The notes below the pieces were generated by a model. The model was not told the DNA's origin and made no database searches. It saw only the letters and a list, made by a program, of their open reading frames with translations. The position numbers were made by a program, and so were the translations under genes. From contig BCJX01000005.1 of the NCBI GenBank assembly GCA_001600415.1, positions 742,109 to 806,108 on the forward strand: 64,000 nt of DNA, written 5' to 3'. Position 1 is the stretch's first letter. Each line of letters begins with the position of its first letter. Below, in pieces: positions 1 through 15,092 of the stretch. The DNA is from Pascua guehoae (taxonomy: Eukaryota > Basidiomycota > Tremellomycetes > Trichosporonales > Trichosporonaceae).

Positions 1-765
1 GACAGCGTCTACTCTGGGTTTGCGAGCGGGCGCAACTCTGTGGCGTCCGTGGGCATCGGGCTGGGCGCGCTGGGCCTCCGCCGCCGGCTGGCCGGGATGG
101 GCACGCCGCCGCGGCGGCCCGCGAGCGGGCTGGGCGGGGTGGGACTCGGCGGCGGCGGGGGAGGGTGGGGCGGGGCGATTGCGGGGTTGGGGGATAGTCG
201 GGAGCGCGAGCGTCCGCCATCATGGGCACCGAGGGGACCAGGAACACGCGCGCCGGCATCGGCACCCGTGTCGCCCCCGCCCTCGCCGCCCCGCAGGCCC
301 GCAGGCCCACCACCCCGCGCCAACCCCCTGCCCTCGGTCCAGCTCCACCTCCGCGTCGAGCACACGGCAGATATCGGCCTCACCCTCCTCACGAGCCTGC
401 AGGTAAACTACCCCAGCGCGCTCTTCATGGCCCTCCCCCTCAAACTCGTCATTACCGGCCTCACATTCACCGCAGACGTCGTCGTCGCCTACTCTGGCGC
501 CAAACACCGCCTACACGTCTCCATTGTCGACGACCCAGACGAACACACAAAACACCCCCCACAACATCCGGGCACAAGAGAACCGGCAGCCACTACCGTC
601 GGCCAGCGCATCCTCCCACACCTCCAGATCGAGAGCGAGATTGGCAGCGCAGACGCCCATGTCCTCCGCAACGTCGGCAAGGTCGAGCGCTTCATCGTCG
701 ACGTCGTGCGCAAAATGCTCGTCAACGAGCTCGTCTTTCCAAACTTTCACACCATTGTCTTGTAG
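1..765 (+). CDS. MDM12: Mdm12, ERMES complex subunit (5' truncated by the window edge)
   Basis: The reading frame is open from base 1 to the TAG at 763-765, so only the C-terminal about 254 residues are present. The last 130 residues carry the SMP-domain signature of Mdm12: a QLHLRV strand, LPLKLVITGL, then QRILPHLQIESEIG, HVLRNVGKVERF and a terminal VFPNFHTIVL, the typical Mdm12 ending. Mdm12 is the soluble SMP lipid-transfer subunit that bridges ER-anchored Mmm1 and mitochondrial Mdm34/Mdm10 in the ER-mitochondria encounter structure. The part upstream of residue 110 is a Gly/Pro/Arg-rich linker of the kind inserted within fungal Mdm12 SMP domains, and its GC-rich DNA contributes many spurious frames. 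No intron is needed in the visible part. The gene converges on NOG2. Confidence 0.88.
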   Translation, partial: DSVYSGFASGRNSVASVGIGLGALGLRRRLAGMGTPPRRPASGLGGVGLGGGGGGWGGAIAGLGDSRERERPPSWAPRGPGTRAPASAPVSPPPSPPRRPAGPPPRANPLPSVQLHLRVEHTADIGLTLLTSLQVNYPSALFMALPLKLVITGLTFTADVVVAYSGAKHRLHVSIVDDPDEHTKHPPQHPGTREPAATTVGQRILPHLQIESEIGSADAHVLRNVGKVERFIVDVVRKMLVNELVFPNFHTIVL

Positions 766-1363
766 CCGGGCCCCCCGGCTTGGCCTCAGCCTCGAAAAAG
801 TGCATCCAGGGCGGTCGGGGACCGCGGCGGGCGGCAGTGCAGCCAGCCTTGCCCGCTGGCCCGCTGGGGCTGGAGACATGCCCGTTGGGGTGCTCGTGGT
901 AGCCGACAGTCTGCGCTGGGCCGGGACATGTCCATGTCCTATCGCGCGAATCGCACTCGCCGGGTATTGAGATTCTGCAGTTTCTCATGGCCTTCTCTCC
1001 GTTTCTCTCCCGAGCCATCGACGGTCCATCACCAGTATTGCATGACCTCGACGGTGCTCGCAATTCTCGGAAACAGTTCACTTGCACATTCCACCACTCG
1101 CTGCACCCGCCGTGCCATTCTACCGCCCAACCCGCACGTCTTCGGCCAAAACCACACACCCCACACAGCGCCATCCATTGCCGCTTATGCCAAACTCCTT
1201 CGCCCCGGTGCAGCCCACACCAGCCCACTCCACAGCATTCCTCATAGTCCCATAGTATGCATGATACAACACTGGCACACTGGCACTGTACACATTACGT
1301 CTAGTCGGCACCAACACGCATGTATGCCTCTACGTCGCCCACACCTGCCACACGCCTCGGCCC
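766..1363. other. Intergenic, convergent 3' ends of MDM12 and NOG2
   Basis: The 598 bases hold the two 3' untranslated regions. No tRNA, repeat array or conserved frame is visible. Confidence 0.6.
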
Positions 1364-3848
1364 CTACTTTGTCCGGTTGCGGATCTTGGGTCCCGCGCCA
1401 CCACGCTCGCGCGAGCTGGGGACTTTGGGCGTCTTGCGGTCGCGGTTACGGTTCTTGACGTTGGCAAACGTAAAGAAGTTTGTGGCCTTCTTCTTGTTGG
1501 TCGTCATGCGCTTCTCCTTTTTGGGCCCAGCGTCCTCGTCGTCGTCGTCGACCGCCTTGCGCTTGCCCTTGGCAGATGCAGGTGCAGAGGCAGAAGTGTC
1601 GGCGTCGCCGGGGAAGACGTCCTCCCATGCGAGCTCGGCGTCGGCGTCCTCCTCGTCGTCTTCGTCGTCGTCCTCCTCGTCATCCTCCTCCTCAGCATCC
1701 TCGTCTTCCTCCTCGTCCTCGTCCTCCTCTTCACCCTCTCCCTCCTCTGCACTCTCCCTCTCCTCGTCCTCCTCGTCTTCGCGCCTGGCGTCGTCGGGGA
1801 AGAACTTCGTCATGGTGACAATCTGCTTGATCGGCTGCTCGACACCCTTGACACGCTTCTCGCCGAGGAGCTCGCCGAGCGCACGCTCCTGGGCCTCGAG
1901 GACCTCGCGCGTCGCGTCCGAGGCCTCGGTGACGGGCTCCTCGGCGGCGACTGGCCCGGCCGCCGGGTTGCTCGGCGGGGGTACAAAGAAGGGAATCTTG
2001 CCGCGGATCCAGTCGTTGAGGACCATCTTGGCCGCGCTCTCCTGGTCGGGCTCGCCGCCCTTGAGGAGCTTGCCCGACTTTTTCGCAATCGAGCTCAGGA
2101 GCACGGCGGCGCCCTCGTCGCCGTGCCAGCCGCCAGGGCGGTGCTCGAGGCCATACGTCCGCTCAATGTACTCTTGGCGCACACGCTCGAGCAGTTGGGG
2201 GATGTGTTCGGCGGGCGTTTGCAGGTTCTCCACACGGACAACACCCTTGAGCACCGTGTCGGCTTCAGAGTCCTTGACGGACACGGGCACGACACCGGGG
2301 CAGTCGATCAGGTAGATGCGGCGCATGAGGGTAATGTACTGCCACACCTTTGTCTCTCCCGGAATGGGAGCGACAGTGCACACCTTCTTCTTCTTGAGCG
2401 TGTTGATAATGCTCGACTTGCCCACGTTTGGGTACCCGATAAAGCCGACCGAGATCTGCTTCTTGTCCGAGTGCAGGACCGAAAACTGGCGCAGCAGCTG
2501 GATGAGCGAGCCCTTGCCAAACGAATTGTTGATCGATGCGTGGAACGCAATCGTCGGCGCAGACAGCGAAAGGTGCTTTACCCAGCGGGCCTGGAGCGTC
2601 AGCTTCAAATGTCTGAAAAAATGTTTGTAAAAATGTATGGGCTCAAAACCAAGAGTTCCGGACGAGACGTGCGCGACGGCGGTCCGGAGCCCAACTCAAT
2701 TAGGCCGTGACAACCGCTCCTGGGCCCCTCGCCGACGCCCAGAACGGGCGCCGACTTTTGGGCCCCCGCAAACCCAAAACGGGCGCGAGGGTGGGACGCT
2801 GGCGGAACGGTGCTTGTTCTTCCACTCTCGTAACGGTCCAGGTGCGTGATAATCTGCGCCTAGCCCTGACTGGAGTGTGGGTCGGATGGGGAAGGGGGGT
2901 TCTACAAAGGGGGGGAAAGAAAAGAAGGGAGGGGGGTATACAAAACGGGACTGGCACTCACGGTAACCCAAGTGGGGACGAGGTCGACCTTGTTGAGGAC
3001 GTAGACGAGGTGCTTGTGCGCCTTGTCCTTGCGGAGGTACTCGACGACGGGCTTGCAGCGGGTGCCGAGGGGGTCGCGGGCGTCGAGGACGTGAATGACC
3101 ACGTCGGACGAGTCGAGAACCTTGTACAGTTCTCCCCAGATACGGCGCGATGTGCCCTTGTGGTAGACAGCCTCGCGCGACAGGGATGTCATGGGGTGGT
3201 ACGCGGCGGCCTCGGCGGCCTCGGCGGCAGCAATCGCCTCAGGGTCGGCCGCCTTGAGGGCAGCCTCAGCATCGGCGGCCGCAGACGACGCGCCGAGCTC
3301 CTCGAGACTCCCCACCGCGAGGCGGGGACGCTTGCGCTGCGCCTTGGGGCCAAACGTATCAGAGAATGGCTCCGTCTCGACAATGTGCACGCGCTTGCCC
3401 GTCTCCTTGCTCTCGTCCTGCAACAAGCCCATTGGCAGCTTGTTGCGCTTCAACAGCACGCTATATGGGTCCGCCTTGTGGTTGGACAGCGCAGTGCGGA
3501 AGTGGTCGAGCGCAGTCTGCGAAATCACGCGCGTGTTGCCAAACCATCGCCGGTCGGGCTGGATGCGACCAGGGAGCGCATCCTTCTCGCCCTTTTGGAA
3601 AGCAGCAGCCTCGACAATCTTGCCGTCGCGGTCGCGCGTCGCCTTGCCGCCATTCAGCATCTTGACGCGCGACGCCGCCTTGGCATCGCGGTAAAAGTTC
3701 TCGCCTGGTGGTTAGCTCGGCAGCGACGGCATCGAATAGCTAACGCACCCTTTACACGTTTCAATGTGAATTCGCCCTTGGAGGACGAGCCCTTGGTCTT
3801 GCCAAAGCCTGGGTTGGCCTTGCGGTCATGGTTTTTTCCTTTCCCCAT
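1364..3848 (-). CDS. NOG2: Nucleolar GTP-binding protein 2 (Nog2/Nug2)
   Basis: Three exons, 3848-3749, 3704-2962 and 2590-1364, join in phase to 689 residues. The product opens [17 protein letters not shown], typical of Nog2. It has a circularly permuted GTPase domain: G4 NKVDL at about 271-275, G1 GYPNVGKSS at about 333-341 and G3 DCPGV at about 377-381. The NGP1NT-type region precedes it and an acidic/Lys-rich tail of more than 100 residues follows. Nog2 is a placeholder GTPase on nucleolar and nucleoplasmic pre-60S particles; its release allows Nmd3 binding and export. Intron 1 is 44 nt, but intron 2 is 371 nt (2591-2961), unusually long for this window. The low-complexity Asp/Glu tail is encoded by the GA/TC-rich stretch at about 1640-1780. 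Confidence 0.95.
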
Positions 3849-4438
3849 TGTGGGTTTGTGTTCTTTTTGAGAAGGGGTGGGGGGGTGAGCAATGCTAAAG
3901 AAGAGATCAGATGCGTTGCCGCAGAAATTTAGAAAAACCAGCCCAGACCAGAGTGGGCCGAGCGGCCATGCGAGAAAGTTTGCGTTAGGTAATATTCTCC
4001 GGAATAGGCGCGTAAAAGTGGCAACTCATAATTTGTCCGCTTTCGTGTGCCTATCACGTTTTGGATATCTGGATCCTGGCTTTGTGGCGAAACAGGCATT
4101 TCAGGCCATCCGCTCCCGCGTGGCGCTTGGCAGCTTGGCACCACGAGATTCACGATACATTATTGAGCATCCCGACACACAGCATCTGCATGTTTGCACA
4201 GCACGAACAAACAAAACTCCAAGGCCCTACACAAGGAGAACCCGCCCTGCGGTCTGAGGCCTGCATATACAGCCGCCAGAACCTTCATATATCTGTTGTC
4301 GCCATCGAAACAAGGCGGTGCTCATGCTCAGAGGGGATGTACTCCCGCATACAGCACATCACCGCTGCGGCGTCAGAACGCAGAGATACAAACTACTGTA
4401 CATGGAACTCGACAGTACGGTCTATGATCTATGAACGG
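3849..4438. other. Intergenic: NOG2 upstream region and glucanase 3' UTR
   Basis: These 590 bases are the presumed NOG2 promoter plus the 3' end of the next minus-strand gene. I see no RNA gene or repeat. Confidence 0.5.
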
Positions 4439-5470
4439 CTACGTTTGCGGGGCCCTACCACCTCTGATGTACTGCTCGCCGAGAGCGGTGAGCTCCCGGC
4501 TGGCGTTCATGAGCCTGTTACTCTGCGGGACGCCGTACATGAGGTCGTTCTGGAGCATGGCGCCGAAATAGGCATACCGGCTTGGTTGTTAGCTTGGGCC
4601 GACAATGGTTTCTAACTACTCACTAGATGGAGTCGGTCTCGTCGAGCCACTGCGTCGTCTCGCTCATAAACTGCGCCACCTCGTCGACTGAGCAGTGCAA
4701 GTTTTCGCCAAAGTCCTATTTCACAGTTGTCAGTAACCGTCCGCATGGGAAGAGGTTGGGGGGGACGCACCGCACATGCAAACTCGGTGATGATGAGGGG
4801 CTTTCCAAACTTGAAATACCCCTGGACGTCGGCCTTGAACGCGTCCGCCGAGGTGCGGTACGAGTGGACGGCAACGTAGTCGTACAGGTCGGGGCACTCC
4901 TCCACTCCGCCGGGACAAATGGCCGTGGTGAATTGCTCGAGCCATCCAATGTCGGACGCGACTGCAGGCGAGGCAAACTTGGCGTTGGGGTGAGTGGAGC
5001 GGACTTGGGAGCGCATCTGCTTCCAGGACTCTGCGGCCTCGGCCGCAGTCGTCTTTTTCGCGACCTCGGCGTGATCGCTGTCCGGCTCGTTGAAGCCCAG
5101 CACGACCTGGACGTCGGCGGGAAGCGCAATATTGCCTGGGTCAGTGCCCTCGTTGACAAAGTCGGGCGAAAAGAACATGGGCACAAATTCGCCAGGTGAC
5201 TTCCAGTCCGGCGGGGTCTTGGGGAGCACGGTCGAATCGTAGTTTTTGTTCCAGTTGTAGAACCACGATACCTGCGCGTCGGGCCCGAAAAACTTGGAGA
5301 TAGGTGACGAGTCTCCTTCCTGTACAGGCCATGAGATGCCCGCCTGGGACGTCAGTGTGGCCTAGTCGGGCGGGGCTGACCTTGCCTGAACCGGCGCGCT
5401 TGGGCATGGGGGGCGCAGCGGACACGCCGGCCATGAGGACGAGGATGGAAAAGAGCGAGCGAGTGAGCAT
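4439..5470 (-). CDS. Secreted GH128-type glycosyl hydrolase (Asl1-like, beta-1,3-glucanase fold)
   Basis: Four exons, 5470-5381, 5343-4771, 4715-4624 and 4580-4439, give 298 residues. Residues 1-18 form a signal peptide (MLTRSLFSILVLMAGVSA). The mature part matches the fungal glycosyl-hydrolase catalytic core: AGISWPVQEG near the start, GFNEPD (Glu116, likely acid/base), DYVAVHSY, and ITEFAC (Glu217, likely nucleophile), ending with RYAYFGAM and LTALGEQY. Family members are secreted or wall-bound beta-1,3-glucan-acting enzymes, so a role in wall remodelling is likely. The third intron (4581-4623, 43 nt) is needed to avoid an in-frame TAG and to restore the conserved C-terminus; its donor splits a codon after two bases. 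A TATA-like element lies about 55 bases upstream. Substrate specificity is inferred only. Confidence 0.88.
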
Positions 5471-6467
5471 TGCAGTAAGGTAAGAGTGAACGTGGGACAC
5501 TCTCTTACCCTCGTCAGTGCAGCAATATATACCTGGCCTCATGTTGCTTTCAGACTCTCCCAGGTCCGCCGGGTTCCCCTTGCGTTTCGGCTGGGCACTG
5601 CCTACTCACTGCAACGCACAGCCATCCGCACAACCATGTTCTTCGTCTCGCCGTCCGCGCGGCTGATCAAACACTGCCTCGGACATCGAACCTCGGCGCC
5701 AAGTCATCCAAGCATGCGTCAACGCCAGGTCCGCGAATCGCCAGAGGACAAAGTGTACCCGCCATATCCGTCGCACAGCACGGAAACGTCACGGAAACGT
5801 TAATCGCCTTCCGCGTTTTTGGCGGTCGCCGATGGATGGGCCGCCGACGGTTCTGGTCGTGAATCAACTGCCTCCCGCGAACATCACTCCGCTCGTGCAA
5901 CTGCATTGCCATGAGGGTGCACCGCGTCGGCGGTGCGGTGAATGGGGTGAAGAGGTAAAACGTGAGGTGCCTGCCTGTCACCTCACCTTCCCGCGACCCA
6001 TCTGGGCGGGGTTAGTGGCCGATGGCTGGCTGTCCAGATTAATATGTCGCCAAAGTAGTGTAATACAAGCCATATGCTGCCCCCTCGGTCCCATCTTGCG
6101 GTTCAAGTTTAATGTTGCACAAGGACGAGTGAGTGGCAGCGATCCCCGGCTCGCTGCATACTGTAGGCGTCCGTCTTGACAACAGAGGTTCTCTTGGGTG
6201 CACGTCTCTTATCGGGTCCGCCCACTTTGACATTGCCGCGGTCACCGTGCGTCATACAGTAACTTGAAACGACCTCGGTGACAAGCCGTGTGGAGGGCCT
6301 TCACCACCTCGCCTCACCACACACTTGCACACTTGGCCACCATACACCACTCCATGCTCTAACCAGCAAGTACAAGTGCTCACAACACACGCTGACGCTC
6401 TGCAGCTCCTGGCTGTGATTGCTCCGCAAGGTGTCCGCAGCCAGCGACCTGCACCGGACTTGCGAAA
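5471..6467. other. Divergent intergenic region, GH128 gene and chromodomain gene
   Basis: About 1 kb contains both presumed promoters. Apart from the TATA-like element nearer the glucanase I recognise no defined regulatory motif, repeat or RNA gene. Confidence 0.5.
5524..5531 (-). promoter_or_regulatory. TATA-like element of the GH128 gene
   Basis: An AT-only TATATA-type octamer in otherwise GC-rich DNA lies about 55 bases before the start codon at 5470, on the correct side for the minus-strand gene. It is a sequence match only. Confidence 0.4.
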
Positions 6468-10547
<4,080 letters not shown>

Positions 10548-13500
10548 TCACGCCGCTGTGGCCTTGCGCATCCGCCCCACAATGCCCGCAATGCGCTTCA
10601 GGTCGATCGGGCCGCCGTCGCTCTCGACCGCTGTTGTGAGGCTGTCGAGCATCTGCGTGTTAGTTGTGGTTCTACGGTACACAACGCGACGCGACGCGAC
10701 GCGTCGCGTCCGACACCTACGTCATCAACCTGGTCGACCGGCACGCGCGCACACAGCGCAATGACCTTGCGGTACTTGACTGCGCGGTCTGCGCTGTCGC
10801 CCTCGAGCTCGGCGGCGCGTTCCTCGAGGAGACGGGCCGCACGGTCCTCCCACGCCGCGAGGCGGCGGAGGCGGACGAGGGCGGTCGGATCGCCTGGGGG
10901 AGGGAGTGGGGGGTCGACCACTGGCTTGGTGCTGTCTGCAGCCTGGGTGGACGCGCTGAGCGCCAGGGGCGGCGCGAGGGTGAAGGCGGGAGGCAGACTG
11001 CTCTCGCCCTTGAGCGGGGTGCGGCCTGTCCACTCCTGCTCCGGGGCGTCGAGGGCGCGCTTGGCGTTGGCTGCCCGCTCGGCGACCTGCTCCAGTGTCG
11101 AGAGGCGCGCTCGTGCCGTGTCCACCTGCTGTCGGCGCTCTGCGAGCGAGCGTGTCGCCACGCGCACGCTCTTTTCCACGCCGCCCAATGCCTCGACGTG
11201 CTTTTCCATCTCGGCGTCAAACGTCCGGTTCACGTCCTCGAACAGCGCCGAAATGTCTACCAGTCAGCAAATAGTCCAGACCCACAGCACGTACTCTTCA
11301 AAACGTCCTGGCTGCGCTTCTCTGGCCGCTTGACCTCGCTCTTGAGCGCGCTCACAGCCGCCTCCTTGTTGTTGACAGTGAGGGCGTCAATCTCGACGCC
11401 AAAGTCGCACGGGCGTAAACCAAGCTTGTTGGCCTTGGCCTTGTCGGCACCAGCGTCGAGGAGAAGGTTGACGAGCGGTTTCGAGCCCATGCGCGCCGCA
11501 GCGTTGAGCGCCGTGTCGCCCCGCACGTCTTGGAGGTCCACGATAAGCTTGAGGCTGATGCCCTCGCTGGCCGCCGCACCGCCCGGAGTAGCTGGAGTTG
11601 CAGCGGTGCCATTGTTCGCAGCTGCATTGGCGCCGGCTTTGGGGACTGCATTGTTTGCACTCGCCGTGCCGTTGGTCGGCGTGGCGAGCACGCTCGGCTT
11701 GTCGCGCTCCTTTGCCTGCTCGCGCGCGACCCACTCGAGCACCGCCGCCATGTACCCCCGCGCGCACGCGCTGCGGCCCTTGAGGCCGGCGGTGAGGGCA
11801 ATGTGGTGGATAATGGAGCAGTATGCATGGTCCAGGGTCCGGATCGATCCACCGAGGTGGTTGTCGAGGAGCTGGGAGAATGTGCCGGCCTCAAAGTTGT
11901 TGGCAGTGAGCACGGAGCGGATCAGAGGCGTCTCGCCAGAATAGTTGCCGCGATGAATGTCGGCGCCGAGCTCGATGAGCTCGCCCACGACATTGAGCTT
12001 GGCCAGCGCACACGCCCAGTGCAGCGCCGTGTGGCCCAAGTCGTCAATGACCATGTCAATATCCCAGTCTGGCGTTTCGCCGGGCTTGAGCTCGAGTGCG
12101 GTGCGCACGTCAACATCACCCTGGCACAGCGACACGAGCTGCTGGCGCCGGCGGTGCGATTGTGCACTGAGCCGGGGCTTGAACGGTTTGGTCGACAGGC
12201 GGAAATGCGCTGGCAGCGGCGGCTTGGCGCTGGCATCGTCGTCGTTGTCCTCTCCCGTGCTCTCCTGGGTGTCTGCAGCCGCTGCGTCACCGCCCTCTGT
12301 CCGTGGCCGCTTGGCGGGTGGTGGAGGGTCGAGCTCGGCAGAGATGGGCGCGGCCATGGCAGGCGTGCCGGCAATGGCGTGAGGCTGGCCATACGGGTCG
12401 ACATACATGTCGTTTTGCGGTGGCGGCAGTCCAGGCAAGTGTCCATTGTGGCCGCTGTGCCCGTTAATGGCCGCTGGCGGCGCCAGCCCTTGTGCTGTTG
12501 GCGGAGCATGCAAGCCCATGTCCAGCTGCGCCGCCGGCTCGAGCCTCTGTTGCTGCTGCTGCGGGTGCTGCTCGTACCCGGGATGAGGCGGAGGTGCTTG
12601 CTGGTACTGTTGGTGCTGATGCTGCTGTTGCGCCTGTTGCTGCGGGTGTTGGTGGATGCTGTGGCGCTGGACATGACCTTGTGTCGGGGCCTGCTGTTGA
12701 TGCTGCTGCTGCTGCTGCTGTTGCTGTGGCTGCGACGCCTGCCAGTACATGCTGTGTCCTTGCATGTGCTGGCCCTGTGGCTGCTGCGGGTGGTTTGGCT
12801 GGTAGAGCATTTGCGGCTGGCCCATCATCATGTCCTGCTGGATGGGCTGCTGCACAAATTGCGGAGGAGGGGGTACGTTGGTCGTGTGGGCAAACGGCGA
12901 CATGACACGGCCGCCGCTGCCGGCCTGTCCGCGCATCATGTTGCCGCCGCCGGGGGTCTTTGCGTTCGGTGTCCCGCTCCCACCGCGCATGGGCAGCGCC
13001 GGCGGTCCGCTGGGCGGGGGCACAAAGTCAAAGATCGGGGCGAGGTACTGGAGGACGCCGTACTGCTCGGCAATGGCACGTCCGCGGTCGAGTGGGATCC
13101 ATGTTCCCTGGTACTTTCCATCTGAGCGCCGTGGTCAGTATTGTCCGTTTGCGTTTTGTGTAAATGCTGCGAATGGCAATGTTGTCGAATCACGTCGAGA
13201 CATGCCAGACGCGCGACGCGACGCGACTCACATCCACCCTGGACCTTTTCATGAACCTGTGTCTGGACCTGCTTTTCGAGAATCTTGGTCCGCACGCTCT
13301 TTGAGATACCGGCCACCTTGAGAATCTGCGTCGCGTTCACCCACGAGTCGGCCATGCGACGCATGACGGAAATGTTGCGGATCATGGCCTCAAACACGGG
13401 AATCTGCGAGTACGCGCTCGCATACACCTTGACGTTGCCGGCACCGCCCACATCGTCCTGCGGCACCTGCCCTGGACGCGCGCCCATGACCGCCTGGAAC

Positions 13501-13964
13501 ACGTTGTGCTGGCTCTGCTGTGGTGTGTGGGTACGCGACCCTGGCCGTTGCTGCTGCTGTTGCTGTTGTTGTTGCTGCTGCTGCTGCTGCTGCATGGCCT
13601 GCTGCTGTTGCTGTTGTTGCTGCTGCATCGTGCGTGGCTGGAACTGCTGTTGGGCGGAAACACTCCGAGGCGTAATCTCGGGGGAAAGGGCAGGGAGGAG
13701 CCCGGTCTGCATGTGTTGGCCGCTTGTCTGGATGGGCGAGAGCTGTGGGGGTTGTCCGGGATGCTGCTGCTGGGGCTGCCCCATCGGTGGTAGTTGTGGT
13801 GGCATCGGCTGTGCCGGTGACTGGCTCGGGGCCGAGGCGACGCCCTGCACGCCGCCGGGATGGGGCGGCTGGGCCATGGCAAAGGTGAAAGTGGGAGCCG
13901 GGCGGCGGTGCGCCGTGGGTGAGCGGGGCTGGGAAGAGGGGCGAGACGGTGGATGTCTGGACAT
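10548..13964 (-). CDS. MBP1: MBP1-like APSES/ankyrin transcription factor
   Basis: Four exons, 13964-13232, 13121-11295, 11256-10721 and 10652-10548, give 1066 residues. The APSES DNA-binding domain (about 177-275) has VYASAYSQIPVFEAM, RRMADSWVNATQILKVAG, then after intron 1 KYQGTWIPLDRGRAIAEQY. Two Gln-rich tracts flank it. Ankyrin repeats follow (LGHTALHWACALAKLNVVGELIELGADI is the core, with RGDTALNAAARMG later), then a coiled coil and a short basic end. This is the Mbp1/Swi4 order; with Swi6 the family drives G1/S transcription at MCB elements. The start at 13964 is the first in-frame ATG of the open stretch; an ATG at 13877 with good context (GCCATGG) is an alternative. Intron 2 is only 38 nt. 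Which fungal MBP1/SWI4 paralogue it represents cannot be decided here. Confidence 0.92.
13548..13627. repeat. CAG/CAA repeat encoding the MBP1 polyglutamine tract
   Basis: On the minus strand a mixed CAG/CAA run encodes two Gln blocks broken by Ala-Met, upstream of the APSES domain. Mixed codons suggest selection for the amino acid, not a pure microsatellite. Confidence 0.8.
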
Positions 13965-15092
13965 GATTAGAGACAGACGACGAGGGAAGGAAGTGTCGAG
14001 TGGAGTGGAGTGGGGGGACAAGAGATGAAATGTGTGTCGCTAGTGTCGAGTGGGACAATTTGGATGCGACAAAGTAGTTTGCGCGCAGATCGGGCGTGGC
14101 GGTCGCGACGATGACCGACGACGACGCGCGTGTGGCGGATACGATGGCGGCGTGTCCGTGTTGGTTCCGCAAATGCAATAATGTGTGTGGACAGACTCCG
14201 GATGCGGGATGGGATGGGGGTTGCGGGACGCGGTGTCTGTGACTCACTCTTTGTCGCTTGATCGCTTAGCGTGCTGGACGCGGGCGGGCAAACGCGTGGG
14301 GTGCACGCGTCGGTGGGGGGCGAGGGCGCGTTGGCGCGTTTCTGTGGCGAAAGTCTTCTGTACGAGTAATGTATACGCGATGAGGTTTGTAGATGTGGAT
14401 GCAAGATGCGAGTGGATGGGTGTGAAGCAAGCAAGGGGCAAGGCGGGATGATGGAGAGCCAGGATGCAAGTGGATGGATGAATCGAGGTTGGCGGCGGCG
14501 GCGAAGCAGAGGTTGCAGTGGTGGTGGTCGGTCGGTCTTGCCTCTGCGCGTGGTGGGGTGGGGGTCAACGCGACCCAGAGCCAATGTAGCTCAGGAGGCG
14601 TGGCGCGGGGGGAAGGGGGCCAGGGGGGGAGGGGGGAGCGCGGCTGTCTTGTGGCTGGAGAAACCTACAGCTACGTACGTACGCAATACTTTCTGCACCT
14701 GACCTGCCGAGCTGCCGTGCTGCAACCCCTCGTACCCGCTCACGGGCCGACGCGTTCATTTACACGTCAATTTGCTCCCGCTTTCATGACATGTGGCACA
14801 ATTGCCCCCCACCTACGCGACTGCCCACGCGAACGCGACGCAAACGATGACGCATCCGACACACAGGCCATAAACCACGAGCCACACGTCCTACACATCA
14901 CTCCTGCTCTCGCACGCACTGCACGACACCTTCCTCTGGATCTCTGCATGCATGGCGATAGGGTATACGGGGGTATAGTCTGTAGCCGCTGGCTTGAAAC
15001 CATGCATTCCTAAAACAAACACACAGTCCTTTGCAGGAATAGGATAAAAGTATGCGTGCGCCAGCGCTACGCGTTGTAAGGGCTACACATGA
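13965..15092. other. Intergenic: MBP1 upstream region
   Basis: About 1.1 kb holds the presumed MBP1 promoter and the 3' UTR of the next minus-strand gene. A GTAGCTCAG word at about 14587 lacks the rest of a tRNA. No gene is seen. Confidence 0.5.

Noticed and set aside
14575..14660. GTAGCTCAG word suggesting a tRNA
   Set aside because: No acceptor or T-arm partner is present and the downstream sequence is a G-rich run.
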